The notes beneath the pieces were generated by a model that worked only from the letters and a program-made list of their open reading frames with translations, made no database searches and had not been told where the DNA came from. From Nematostella vectensis (taxonomy: Eukaryota; Cnidaria; Anthozoa; Actiniaria; Edwardsiidae), in the NCBI RefSeq assembly GCF_932526225.1, contig NC_064042.1, positions 8,962,540 to 9,026,539 of the forward strand: 64,000 nt of DNA. Reading direction: 5' to 3'. This document shows, one piece after another, positions 17,616-49,426 of this stretch. A program made the translations under genes and the position numbers. The first letter of the stretch is position 1; every line of letters starts with the position of its first letter.

Positions 17616-17692
17616 TTCCATTATTTCAATTGTAAAAGAGCTTTGTGCTCACTTATGCATTAATGAATATACATTGTAGTTTTCTAGTGTGC

Positions 17693-17698
17693 AATAAA
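17693..17698 (+). terminator. Polyadenylation signal of the first ETS gene
   Basis: AATAAA in GTGCAATAAAAATTTG, about 1.13 kb after the stop codon. Between here and 18400 I see no gene. Confidence 0.55.
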
Positions 17699-18400
17699 AA
17701 TTTGTAAAAACTCCAAGTTTGTGTGAACATAAACAGAGACATCCCCACTTATGCTTAAGTTCCTGTGAGAGATAAGTGATTCTTTTCACCCCTCTGCCCT
17801 CCCTTTTGATACATACACCACCCTTGGAATGTCACTTGAGAACAGCCAATGAACCAAGTCTAATCCCCTCTCGCACACCTAGAATGAGGATGATATAGGT
17901 CCTTTAAGCAGTGGTCTTGCACCCATATAATTCCCCTACCTTCAGAAAGCACCCGAAAAGACTGGGGGGTCTATATAAACCATCGCACAAATTTTTACAT
18001 TGGCGGGCGCTTCCAAAAGTCTCTATTGTGGTAATTTTTTTTGCATTAGGATCTCAGGATAAACTACCATATTTTCAAATATAAAGGAGTTTTCGCAATT
18101 GCATTACAGATTGAATCCTACAAAGGATGATTTGGACGAAATCAGGCAAGAACCAATCAATGCATAACGTTATGCCATGATATGAGATGCTAGGGGAAAT
18201 CGGTTGGTATCATGGCAGTTTTATATACAAAAAAAAAAAAGAAATACATGTTTCTATTAGACAATATTTCGAAGTTACTGCAAAGGAAATATTCTGCGTT
18301 TGACAACACTCGTATCACTCTTTATCCTAAAAAAAAAAGCGAGGTACGAGCCCATTTCTGTCATCGAGATCGAAATTCTTCCAAATGTTTTTGAGAGGGG

Positions 18401-18634
18401 CAGGAAGTAACCGTGACGTCACACGCTGCTTTACAACCAGGTGCTCGATATTTCCTGTCGATGGAAAGACGACTATCTCTGCCAAAAAAAAACGACCGTT
18501 TGTTGCTGCAAACGCGTTCTTTATCAATCGTATTAGACGCCAATAGACATAAAAGAGATTGCGAGGTATTTAGCTGTTGGAACGGGTCGATTTTAAGGAG
18601 TTTTTGTTTCATCTGAGGCCGTTTCCGCCGGAAG
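18401..18634 (+). promoter_or_regulatory. Candidate GABP-alpha promoter: ETS sites and CRE
   Basis: CAGGAAGT (18401-18408), a palindromic CRE TGACGTCA (18414-18421) and CCGGAAG (18628-18634, the preferred GABP core) cluster in a GC-richer patch upstream of the GABP-alpha coding exons. Possible 5' non-coding exon donors follow (GAG|GTAAAG near 18654 and ATC|GTAAGT near 18722). The first coding exon starts with GT before the ATG after a good acceptor, so an upstream untranslated exon is required. Autoregulation is inference. Confidence 0.4.
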
Positions 18635-18722
18635 AATACAGCAACGAGCATCGAGGTAAAGCGCGCTGGTTTGAAATGTATTTCCACTTGATTAAATAGA
18701 TCTCTCGATGATGTAGTCAATC

Positions 18723-21165
18723 GTAAGTCTTACTGTTTGCCTAAAGTTATTTTTGGTGTTTTTCAGTTCTGTTTAAATCGAATGAATTTCAAGTAATAAT
18801 TCAATCACTCTAGCCTTGCCTCTGTTCAAAAGAGAGTTCCGTTTCGAGGTAAACACAGAAAGCGGAAAAGATCAGATTGCTCCATGATTTTACATGTAAG
18901 ATACGAATGTATACCAGTATATTCTTGTTTTATGTAGAGAGATAGGGATTGTTTCTCTGCTGTTTCCAAGGAAGGTATCTGCTTGTCTTGATACTGCATA
19001 GTTTACAATTTGCCTATTTGCTCGAGAGGCAGATAGAAGCGAGTATGCTCTCCTATTCAAGTCTAAAGAAGGGTCAGATAAGTTAAGAAAAGACTAGTTA
19101 GAGAGTCTCCATTACTAATAGTAAAGTAAAGGTTTTAAGTGTTGCTCATTTTATTCATTAATGATATACAAATATTGTTCGTTTTGTATCGTGGTAGGTT
19201 TATTGCTGTCAAACATCTTCGGTTTGTAAGGTTAATAAAAGCAGTCCCTTATGTTGCTAGGATAGTCGTATCCTTGGTTTTTGAAGAAGGCTCTTCTAAG
19301 AGGCTCTCTTTTAATCAGAGAGGCATACTGAAGGCACCCTGTCAAGCCCAAATTTTTATTATCATAGAGGAAGTCTCAGTCATTCCTTGTATTTGCTAAC
19401 TGGTCAGATGTTTTTTCTCCATACCACCACCTCTCATAAAATGTCTAACTCCACCCGCTATCTACAGCCCTGATTTTGATGTCTCATCAAACAAGAAAGC
19501 GCCTAAAACACAGTGCTTGTATGTGTTTGATATAACATCAAATCCTCATGAATAGACATTATATTTGTGGACACCTTATTAGCTATATCTACTTAGTAAA
19601 GATAGTTTGCAGTACTGTCTGTTCCTTGTTTTGTGTAGTGGCTGTTGTACTTTTGCTTTGTTTTCATGACCAAAGCAAGAGTGCTTGAAAAACTTTTAGG
19701 CTTGCTGTTGACATTGATCCAATCTTTTTGATAAGATACTGTATGGGCCGCATCATGCAGAGAGATACCAAACAATGTCACTAGAAACAAACAGATTTAC
19801 TTTTGTAACTGACTCAAACCAAAAAACACATTGTATTGTTATCAGGACCCTTTTTCATTGAGATGGCTAACATGGAAAGGCAATAATAATAGGACAGATT
19901 CATTACTGTAAAGCTAGAAAGTCTAGAACACTGTAGGTAACCAGTCCATTCTTGGTGTAATGCAACTCAGCTTAACCGAGCATTAAAACTGAAACTGAAA
20001 CCATTGTAAAAAACAGACTCATTTGAAATTGGTACTCTAAACTTTGTGCCAGTCCATCAGATGAACTTAAGACTTGAAAGAGCTAGAGCAAGTACTTTCA
20101 AGTTGTAGGAAAGAGCTTTTTATGATACCAGCAGCTATGTGAAATGAAGTACAAAGGATACCTTGTTCACATGATCTTATCTAATTGATTATCTGCTTTT
20201 CTGTCCAAAGTCACAAGTTAACGATTTGAGAGTGCAATTTGATATATTACTAATAAAAAAGACCATCATTTGCTGGCACTTTCAGTTTAAGTTTTTTCTG
20301 TTGAAGTTTTAGTCTCACTTTTTTAATATTTCCAGTCGTTTCTTGTAGACCACAGGACTACCGTAATACTTAAATGCTTGCATATATGGACCAATCAAGT
20401 TTGACCATATTTTCGTGCAAATTGTTGAGAAATTGGCTCATACTTTGGAGCCATTTTCGCGCAAGTTTGTAAGTTGGCGTTGTAAATCATGCCGGCCACA
20501 ATATAAACTTCAAGGCTCATCAAAGAGAATTTTTAGGCGCTCTGTGGTCAGGATACGATGGAATAAAAATTCTGGCCTCTCAAAAAGTAGTTGAAATTGA
20601 TGTTCTTAACATCAAACCATTAGTCCAGTCAATCTAGTGTTTTATCAAAAAGTAATTGCAACACAAATAATTTCGAAAGTGAACAGCGCGAAAATTTAGA
20701 TCAAAGTTTTCACCATTTTATCATATTTTATCAAATAGATATAAACTGAGATTGTACAAGTGTTATATCGATTGAATATATTATTCAGAATATTTTTTAC
20801 AAAGTTGAATGAATTTCTGGAAAAACAGACTTACTTTACTGATCTTTTCTTTCGCTTTACGACAGGGTACCCAACAACAATTAGAGAACAAAAGAACACA
20901 CACATCTTCGGCAAAACTCTGTGATTTGCTGATCAATCCATCCCACACCCCTCATCCCATACCCCTCCCCCCCTAAAATAATCTTCCGGTTTTTCAAGTC
21001 TGGGGGTTAGCAGGTATGTAAAGTGCACACATTAGGCTTTTGCTTATGCATGTGCAGTACATACTCGAAAAGTGTGAACATAATAAAAAACAAAATCAAG
21101 ATTACAACCTGAGCTTAAGATTATTATACTACATATAAGCTAACTTTCATGTTCCTTTCTCAGGT
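18723..21165 (+). other. Probable first intron of the GABP-alpha gene
   Basis: About 2.4 kb of AT-rich DNA with no coding segment that I can support. It ends in the acceptor CTTTCTCAG at 21163. No tandem array or clear transposon termini were found by eye. Confidence 0.4.
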
Positions 21166-24100
21166 ATGGAGTACACAGAGGGAGTGTCAAGTTGCGAGAG
21201 TGTACAGCTAATCGTTGTTCAGATCACAGCTACTTTGTCTACCAAACAACTGGTTCATGTTGTGGAGGAAAATATAGGGAAAAAATTCGATAAAGTTGCA
21301 GTCTTCTTTAAAGACATCAAGGTTAGTGGGCCATTGCTGCTTTTTTTGCAGATCCCTGCTCAGCAAATTAGTATGCATTAACTTTTAATACAGATATCTA
21401 TTGACTAGCATAGAAAACACAACGACATATTTCTGACAAAGCATTTACTTTTTTTTACAAATCATTTAACAACAAATTTGCAGCAATATGTCTTTGTTAG
21501 TCTTAACGCTCTGCAAGCAAACTACTTACCACTTTACTTCGCAACTTCGCAAATGAATTTACTAAGCCAGAAGTTTAATGTCTTTGCAGACATGTAGTGG
21601 AGTGGGACGGACAGGTCTTCGATATTTGAGTCCTTCTTCAAATTTGCTTTTTCTCTTTTACTTTGCCGTGCCTCAAAAACAGTGATCAGTACTGTCTTAG
21701 ATGGCAATGTACTCTCTTCCTTGAACACACAGAAATGATCTGTTGCCATCTCGACGGTATGGCAATGACTAAAAATAATTTGCATTTTGGCTTGTTGTTT
21801 TCCACTCATGCTCTTTCTTCTCTTTAGGGACGCACCACATTTTTTAATGCAGCTTAATTACCGATTGCACAACAATAAGAAGCATACTATCTTTATTGTA
21901 TTCATTTCACAAGTAGTATAAAATATTTGTGTCTGATCTGTATGGGCAATAACAATAGCACGCCTGCGGTGACTATTTGCAGTATTTCCTTGCATTTGTT
22001 TTAGTAAAAACATATCTCACATTTATTTTTTTACAGTTGGTTTCAGATTTATCACTGCAGGAGCAAGGTCTAGGAAGTGGAGAGCTTAAATGCACACTGA
22101 CGCTACCTCTATCAACAAAAGGTATGACATCTATCTCAAAAACCCTTGATTTATCAACTTTCCAGATACAGCTGAACCTAGATACAGCCTACTTGCAAGC
22201 ACTCTCCTGGTGTTTTCTTTACCATGTTTACCCCCCAAGTCATTCTGGCCACACACGAGTTGGGAAGGAGGCTAAGTGTAGAACAAAACAAGAAAGCGGC
22301 AACGGCTTGGGGCATCCAAGGAAAAAAACCTGTGTTAACAGTTGTAAGCAGACTATACTCAATATAAATCATATCCATAGCATAACAATGATGATTTCAG
22401 GTCTATGCAACTAGCAGTAGAATGCCATATCACGAAAGTAAAGTTTACTGTTATATAACTTTTTTAAGCAGAACCAGAAGTGAATAGGATAGAACTTCTG
22501 AGTGTTGACCCTGCAGTTCAAGAATCAGGAACTGGTGAGCACCCTGTTACTCTGCTTGCAGACTATCCACCTTGCAGACTTCCAGCTACATGATGCCCTG
22601 TCACCTCTGCACACTTTGCTACATGACATCCCGCACCCCACTTGTGTACACCTCGCCACACAGGGGCGGCTGAAGGAGCGCCCCCACCCCACTTTTCTGA
22701 GGGGATGTTTCTTTAGATATATATGAACGTTTTTTTAAACCAATGGGTTCAAAGCGGTATATATGCAAACGACAACAAATTTGTTGAACAGTTTAAAATC
22801 CCGCGTTCTTATCAATAGGATTTGGAACCACCATCCACCCCTCCCCTGAAACCACCAACCACCCCTGAAAACACTACCCAATTTTCGCTCCCCCCCCCAC
22901 TTATGGGACCACTCCACTGCCCCAGCTATATGACACCCTGGTACATGACACCCTGCCACTCACCATATGTTATACCCTGCTACATGGACATGACGGAAAA
23001 CCTTGAAAACACGCAATTCCAGATAGAGAGAGAAGACACAGTTTCTTACAATGGCTAAAGGTTTCTTGTATTACGGACTGCTTTTCAAAACACAAATAAC
23101 ATGAGGCCGAAGTGCACATAATCAGATTTTGGCTTTTTAAGATAATTTTTCCTTGATCATCATTGCCCTGTGTATCAGTTCAGGGACGAAAAGCTCAAAT
23201 TTCAATGACACTTTACAAAAAGTCGCATCAATTTGAAAAAAGTGGCACTTGAGATTTTGTTTGCTATAAGTTACTAAGAAATTCTCCGCCTTATTTGATG
23301 TGAAATGGGCTTATTTGGAGTGTCACGTCATGTTTTTCTGTCATGTCTGCTACATGATGTCGGTGCAGATACCCTGCTGCCTGGCAATCTTTTCTATTGG
23401 TGCCAATCCTTTCCCTTTGGAAACTAAGTTTTTTTTCCTTTCCCTTAAGAAAATAAGTTAAACAACTCAAACTCACATCTTTTTTTAAAGATGAGGCACC
23501 CAAGATAGATGGAGATGAAATAGCTGCAGTTCAGCCTACAGGTTAGCAGTTTATTTGGTATTTTTGTCTATCACTTTGCACAGATGTTGAATTTATATTC
23601 ATACCATCTTTCACCACAGAAATAGCTGTACTTGATTATCAGCCAACTAAAAGGGAAGACACTGCTGAAGAAGAACTGATCCCCAAGAAGAGACGCAAGA
23701 GTTCAGTATCTAATGGATTACCTAAAGGTCAGTTAAAAAAAGAATTGTTTTGTTTTGTTTGTTTCTTTTTTAATAATGAAATATGACATATTGCCCTGCA
23801 GCCAAATTGAGGCCAGCAGAAAGCCAACAGGTTTCAGTGATCAAAAATGGTGAGTCAACGTTTGGTTTGCTGCCTTTCTATGTCATGTTTCCATTCTTGC
23901 TTACTTCAGTTAACAATTGTTGTGCAGGTACTGAGCCAACTACTGCACAGGCCTGTTCAGTAGTTGGCATGGCAATGCTTGGTAGTGCCTGTGTTTGATG
24001 TTACCGGGTTCTGAGTTTCTGAGTTCTGGATTCCTTAGTTTTACCAACAGAGCCTGCTTCAAAATATTGGTGGGGGGGGGACAGAAACATTAAGAAAATA

Positions 24101-26589
24101 TTGGGGGGGGGGAGAGACATTAAGAAAATATTTGGGGGGGGGGGGGGAGAAACATTAAGAAAATATTTGGGGGGGGGGGACAGAAACATTAAGAAAATAT
24201 TGGGGGGCACCGCAACCCCCACTGGTCATTTCCTTGTATTTCTTTTTTAAATATTAGGGGGTAGGGGTTGGGGGTTTTGCTGACCGTGCTCCAGCTCCTG
24301 CTATGGCCCTTCAAAATGAGTTGAGTTAGCTGGTTGTAGCCCCTATGGACCTAATTCATGGTTCTCTGACCTTCTCATTTCGTATGTATACAAATCCCTC
24401 CTTTTCTATGTTCTTTGTGCTCTTTTTTCTCAATAATTGATTCTTACCAGGAATGTTTCCAGGGTCTGTTTCCAGGTCTTTTTTGTGTGTGGCAATTCCC
24501 CCTTTCTTACCAACTACTTTGTGCTTGCTTCTCAATGATTGATCTCTTCCAGGAGCTGACAGCCCTGCAGCGAACAAGACCCTTGATGGTACGGGTTTTC
24601 TTATAGATACATATGTTGCACATGTCCATGAATCGTGACCCACAAAAACACATCCACAGAAAGCTGTAGCATTCTTGTTTATGTGCCTGGAAATAATTAC
24701 ATTGTTTTGAGATCACAGGATACAGTCATTGATACATAGATTTTCGAGATAATTGTTTTGTATTCATTGCCGCCTTAACTTGCAATAGGTGGATTGTCTT
24801 GAAAGTACATTACTGTCGAATTTATTCAAAGAGGGGTTCATTTGAACCTTTGACTTCGAACAACTGACTCTCGTTGTCACTTATTTACGGCTATAGCAAG
24901 AAAACTACACTACTGTATGAATACAGTACAAAATTGTTGTGCTATAATGAAATAATCTCCCTGTCGACACTAGAGCTTTTACGTGGGACCTCAAGTCCTA
25001 AAGAACCCCTTATCACTCAAAAAGCTGTATTAATAACGTTATGAAAGTCTCCTAATTAGTTAATGAATATAAATAAATAAATTATATTTGTTAGCAGAAT
25101 CTGCAACTAGTGGTGAGGATGACGACTCTAAACCCCGGAGTATTGACGGAAAGACCCCAGGGAATAGATCAGGTATGTACTGTACAGTAGCTCTCATATA
25201 GGACTATCAATGGATACGGTTGAAGAAGATTTAGTGTCATTTCAAAAAGCTCAAAAGCAGTCAAACAAATGTGGAATGACCAAAATAACAATCCTGGTTA
25301 GGTTTATTAAACGAGCTTTGATCTTTTAGATAAGTATAATATTGTGGTTTGGGCGTATCACATCGAGAGGATGGAAGTGGATTGAAATTTGACAATTACA
25401 GTTTTGAGTTTATTAGGAGCCTTACACAGCCATAACTGCGACGGCAAGGAAAACGTCGAGCTCCAAAAACTTCAAAAAGTAAAGGAAATATCTTTTTTGC
25501 TCTTTTGGGGCGGACCCAGGAGATCCAAAAAATGGGGGGGGGGGGGGGGGGGGCTGAAGCACCGGTTTCAAGAAATTTCCTGTATTTCCTTATATTACTT
25601 GTTATTTTTAAGTTTAATATCTGAAAATAGGGGGGGGGAGGCGCTCGGCCCACCCCTAATTCGATCCGCCTCTGGTAGAAGGGCTAGCTCTCTAAAAGTC
25701 AGCAAACTGCTCGATTTTCACAGAGGTGAGAGAACATTTCAACCTTGTGTTGATTTCTTTCCCTATCCCTAAGCATAAAAGCATTTTACTCTCGTTTTCC
25801 TTGCCGTCGCCGTCGTCTTGTATAAGGTCCCTATTCCTTCTTCTTCCTGGGAGCCCGCATCCTTCTTTTTGAAGATTCTTGTGGGATCGCAAGGTGAACG
25901 ACTTGTGCAGTGCAAAAAGCGTTAAATTAAATGATAAACAGTGTGAAGGTGGTGATAAAACAAAAATGTGGTTTGGTTAAATGTTAGCTGGCTAGATGTT
26001 CCAACAGCCGGCCATTAACGGCTGCAACGCTAGGGGCCATCGCCAAATAATCTGGATCCAGTCCCGGATTGTCCGATGGACATACGACATTTGGTGTTAG
26101 ATGGAGGTTGAGAAGGGAACTTCGGAGCTAATGCAGTTGAGGTTGTTGGTTATAGGAGATCGATTGATCCAAAATCAACAAGGTCATATTTGATCTTCTA
26201 GAGCATACTAAGCCGTTTCTTCCCCAGGTAATAATGGTCAAATCCAGCTATGGCAGTTCCTGCTGGAGCTACTAACCGACAAGACGTGTCGCCATTTGAT
26301 CATGTGGGTCGGGGAAGAAGGAGAGTTCAAGCTTAACGACCCTGAGCAAGTAGCTCAGCAGTGGGGCAAGCGGAAGAACAAGCCTGCCATGAACTACGAG
26401 AAGCTGAGTCGGGCTTTGCGCTACTACTATGACGGGGATATGATACACAAAGTACATGGAAAACGCTTCGTTTACAAGTTTGTCTGCAACCTCAAGAATC
26501 TGCTAGGTTACACAGCCGGGGAGCTCAATAAACTTGTGACGGAGGCTGCTGAAGCTAATATCGAGATGAGCGCTGCTTTAGCTGTCTGA
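21166..26589 (+). CDS. GABPA: GABP-alpha-like ETS factor, OST + ETS, Pointed domain not found
   Basis: Ten coding exons: 21166-21321, 22037-22121, 22472-22534, 23491-23541, 23620-23727, 23802-23849, 23928-23981, 24553-24588, 25098-25172, 26228-26589; 345 residues against about 450 in vertebrate GABPA. Residues 1-80 match the ubiquitin-like GABP-alpha N-terminal (OST) domain pattern ([17 protein letters not shown] ... [21 protein letters not shown]). PKKRRK near residue 143 is a likely nuclear signal. ETS domain at about 229-312: [37 protein letters not shown] and [17 protein letters not shown], a GABPA signature. In bilaterian GABPA a Pointed (SAM) domain lies between OST and ETS; none of the eight linker exons encodes one. 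Linker introns are all phase 1, so exons can be lost without frameshift. ETS factors of this type act as partners of ankyrin GABP-beta subunits on CCGGAAG promoters. Confidence 0.9.
21534..21809 (-). pseudogene. Fragment of a Crypton/DUF3504-type mobile-element protein
   Basis: A 91-residue open frame in GABPA intron ends with [16 protein letters not shown], which resembles the LxxWLxxFVxEVR motif of DUF3504 (Crypton-derived, QRICH1/ZMYM-like) proteins. It is cut off after that motif, and nothing further continues on this strand. Best read as an isolated transposon-derived remnant; the similarity is short. Confidence 0.35.
24060..24210. repeat. Poly-G-containing minisatellite in GABPA intron
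   Basis: Four to five ~34-37 bp units of the form CATTAAGAAAATATT + G(8-14) + ACAGAAA or AGAGA. The unit length varies mainly in the G run. The plus strand could form stacked G-quadruplexes. Confidence 0.85.
25416..25828. mobile_element. Nested transposon remnants in GABPA intron
   Basis: The 18 bp GCGACGGCAAGGAAAACG near 25437 recurs in inverted orientation near 25793-25810, with weaker matching outside (CCTTAYACA), giving an element of about 410 bp. Inside it, GGGGCGGACCCAGGAG (from 25507) and GATCCGCCTCTGG (25663-25675) look like hAT-type CAGAGGCGGATC termini around two poly-G runs, suggesting a second element inserted in the first. Confidence 0.5.
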
Positions 26590-27203
26590 TCTATTTCTAG
26601 TAGTGTACAAAGTGTATATATTGTATCAACGTGTATATCATGTAAGTCAGGTTAGATAAGAACTGGAAATCGATGTGTGATTGTGTACGTATGAGTGGAA
26701 TATGCTCGCAACGACTACAACCGAAACTGTAAAAACAACCGTAACATTATGTTGAAAACCTAAGCAGCAACCACCTCTACAATAACAACTGCAAAAACAT
26801 AAAACGAGCAGCTAAAAGAACAACAAAACCAACTACAGCAGCAAGAATGACAAAATTAACGTTAAAACCAGACGCAACAAGCTAACAACAGAAGTAATAA
26901 AAGAACAATGACGGAATAACAGAAAGGGCAGCGATTAGAGCAACAATACAGAGGCGAGGGTTAAAACCGATGTAAGGAGTGCCATTGGCATGTCTCATAC
27001 GCATCAAATGTGCATAAACAGGCGCACAGTTGAAAGGTTATGTTCCTCCCTTGCTTTACCTTGGGCTCCAGAGGTTCAGTCAGGCAACAGAAACTAGAGT
27101 TGATTGTCTTTTGTAGACTTCTACGGATAGAGTATATTGTAATAAAGAACTGAAAGGCAGGTTGGTTTTCATACAATGCCTTTTGAACAGTGATGTGTGA
27201 AAT

Positions 27204-27209
27204 AATAAA
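27204..27209 (+). terminator. GABPA polyadenylation signal
   Basis: AATAAA in GAAATAATAAAACGTGG, about 615 bp after the GABPA stop codon. The 3' UTR is CAA/ACA-rich at 26750-26950. Confidence 0.5.
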
Positions 27210-28708
27210 ACGTGGAACAAAGATAAAGTTTTGTGTGTGTAACCTTTCCTTACTGTGAGTATGCTTATCTTATTTTTTATCGGTTTATCTTTCGAAGGCT
27301 CCTAGTCCGGGCTTGTACTCTCGTTCCTAGTTATAATTAAGAACCAGTAACTGTTAGGATCGCCTTTTGAATGCTTTGCACTAGTAATGACTCGAATAGA
27401 AATTTAGCATAAGTCCGCTCAATAGAGCAAAAACTATGTAAGAAAATAACGTTGGCGTATTTCCAGTGGTACTCTTCAATGCCCCCCCCCCCCCCCCCCC
27501 CCTTACCATTAGGTGAACTGACTAGGAAACAAGAAGTTTTAGGAATCAGGATCACCGCGGTAATTGTCGATATACAATATTTTGTGTGAAATTGATAGTG
27601 TTTCCAGTGTTTCCTATATCATTTCCTATAGGAAATGATGTCAGAATAGAACGGAATTTGTGTTAGCTATCTGGCTACCCATGAGAGCGTCAAATAGGGC
27701 AAGGGTTTCTTTACTGAAGGAGTATTTGGCCGTCAAAAGCAAATAGGCGCTTAAAATTCTTGTAAACACGTGTCTTTATTTTTATATATAAAAAATAAAA
27801 TTTCCTCTGAAAAATTAAATTTCTTCTAGAATAATACAATTGCAAAATACTAGAAAATTTCATTCAATGCTTCATGATATGATAATATCCTATGCTATGC
27901 TTTACTAAATAGACCTATATCGTTTCAATAGAGCCTTTATTTTCCCTGTACACTTAAGCGATGCCCATGGATCAGTTCATACAAGCGGCCCTTTCCAGAT
28001 AATGAGGGGACCTTTGTTTGCAGCCGCCTTGCAAGTTTTTGTAACTTTTTTCTCGTTCCTTAGCGATTAAGCCTGAACCAAAACATCCTTGTTAAAAGGG
28101 CTCTGAATGCGCTAATTTGGTAAGGGAAATGAAAGACGTCTTAAAGCGGACGCAGATCTGCTAAAGCCTCGCTTTCGCGCCCAAATTCCACAGGACCCCC
28201 ATTATCCGAAAAGCGGCACATTCAATGTATGACCCATAAGAGCTTGGAAGACTCAAGTTCCGTCTAGTTCCAGGCCCAAGTTCAGTCTAGTTCCAGGCCT
28301 CTCTCACTAGCCAAGGCTGGTGGCTTTTAGCAGCTCAGGCCCCGGCGCAAGCCACCGGGTCCGGCACAAGCTGACAGTGCTGAATAACGTATGCGCATGC
28401 GCGTGCTCTGGCGAAAAACAAGCACAATCGTAGTGTTGAATCGTTCGAGTGAAGGTACGAAAGGCTGACTTCAGTTGCTGTTTTGACTAACTGTACAGCA
28501 TTAAAACCATACTGTACAAAAGATGACAGATTTGTGTGATAACGAGGGAGTCATAAAGAAAATTATATCCTTATGTTTGGTCTAGTTTTCTTAGTATTCG
28601 CCAAAATGTGACAGTTCGCCGTAAAATGCCACCATTTCAAAACAAAAAGGCTGGTTTAACCGCGCGGTACTGGAACTAGTCTTGCGTTTTTCAGCACTGT
28701 CACCAAAG
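27210..28708. other. Intergenic region and ABCC 3' UTR
   Basis: No gene is supported here. It contains a C22 run (27482-27502), an AT-rich patch at 27770-27860 and a short direct repeat of GTCTAGTTCCAGGCC near 28263 and 28286. The minus-strand transporter's 3' UTR must lie in its right part; I could not fix its polyadenylation site. Confidence 0.4.

Positions 28709-49426
<20,718 letters not shown>

Noticed and set aside
25389-25892. Open frames of 66-127 codons on both strands in GABPA intron
   Set aside because: They run through poly-G tracts and nested transposon termini, with no domain.
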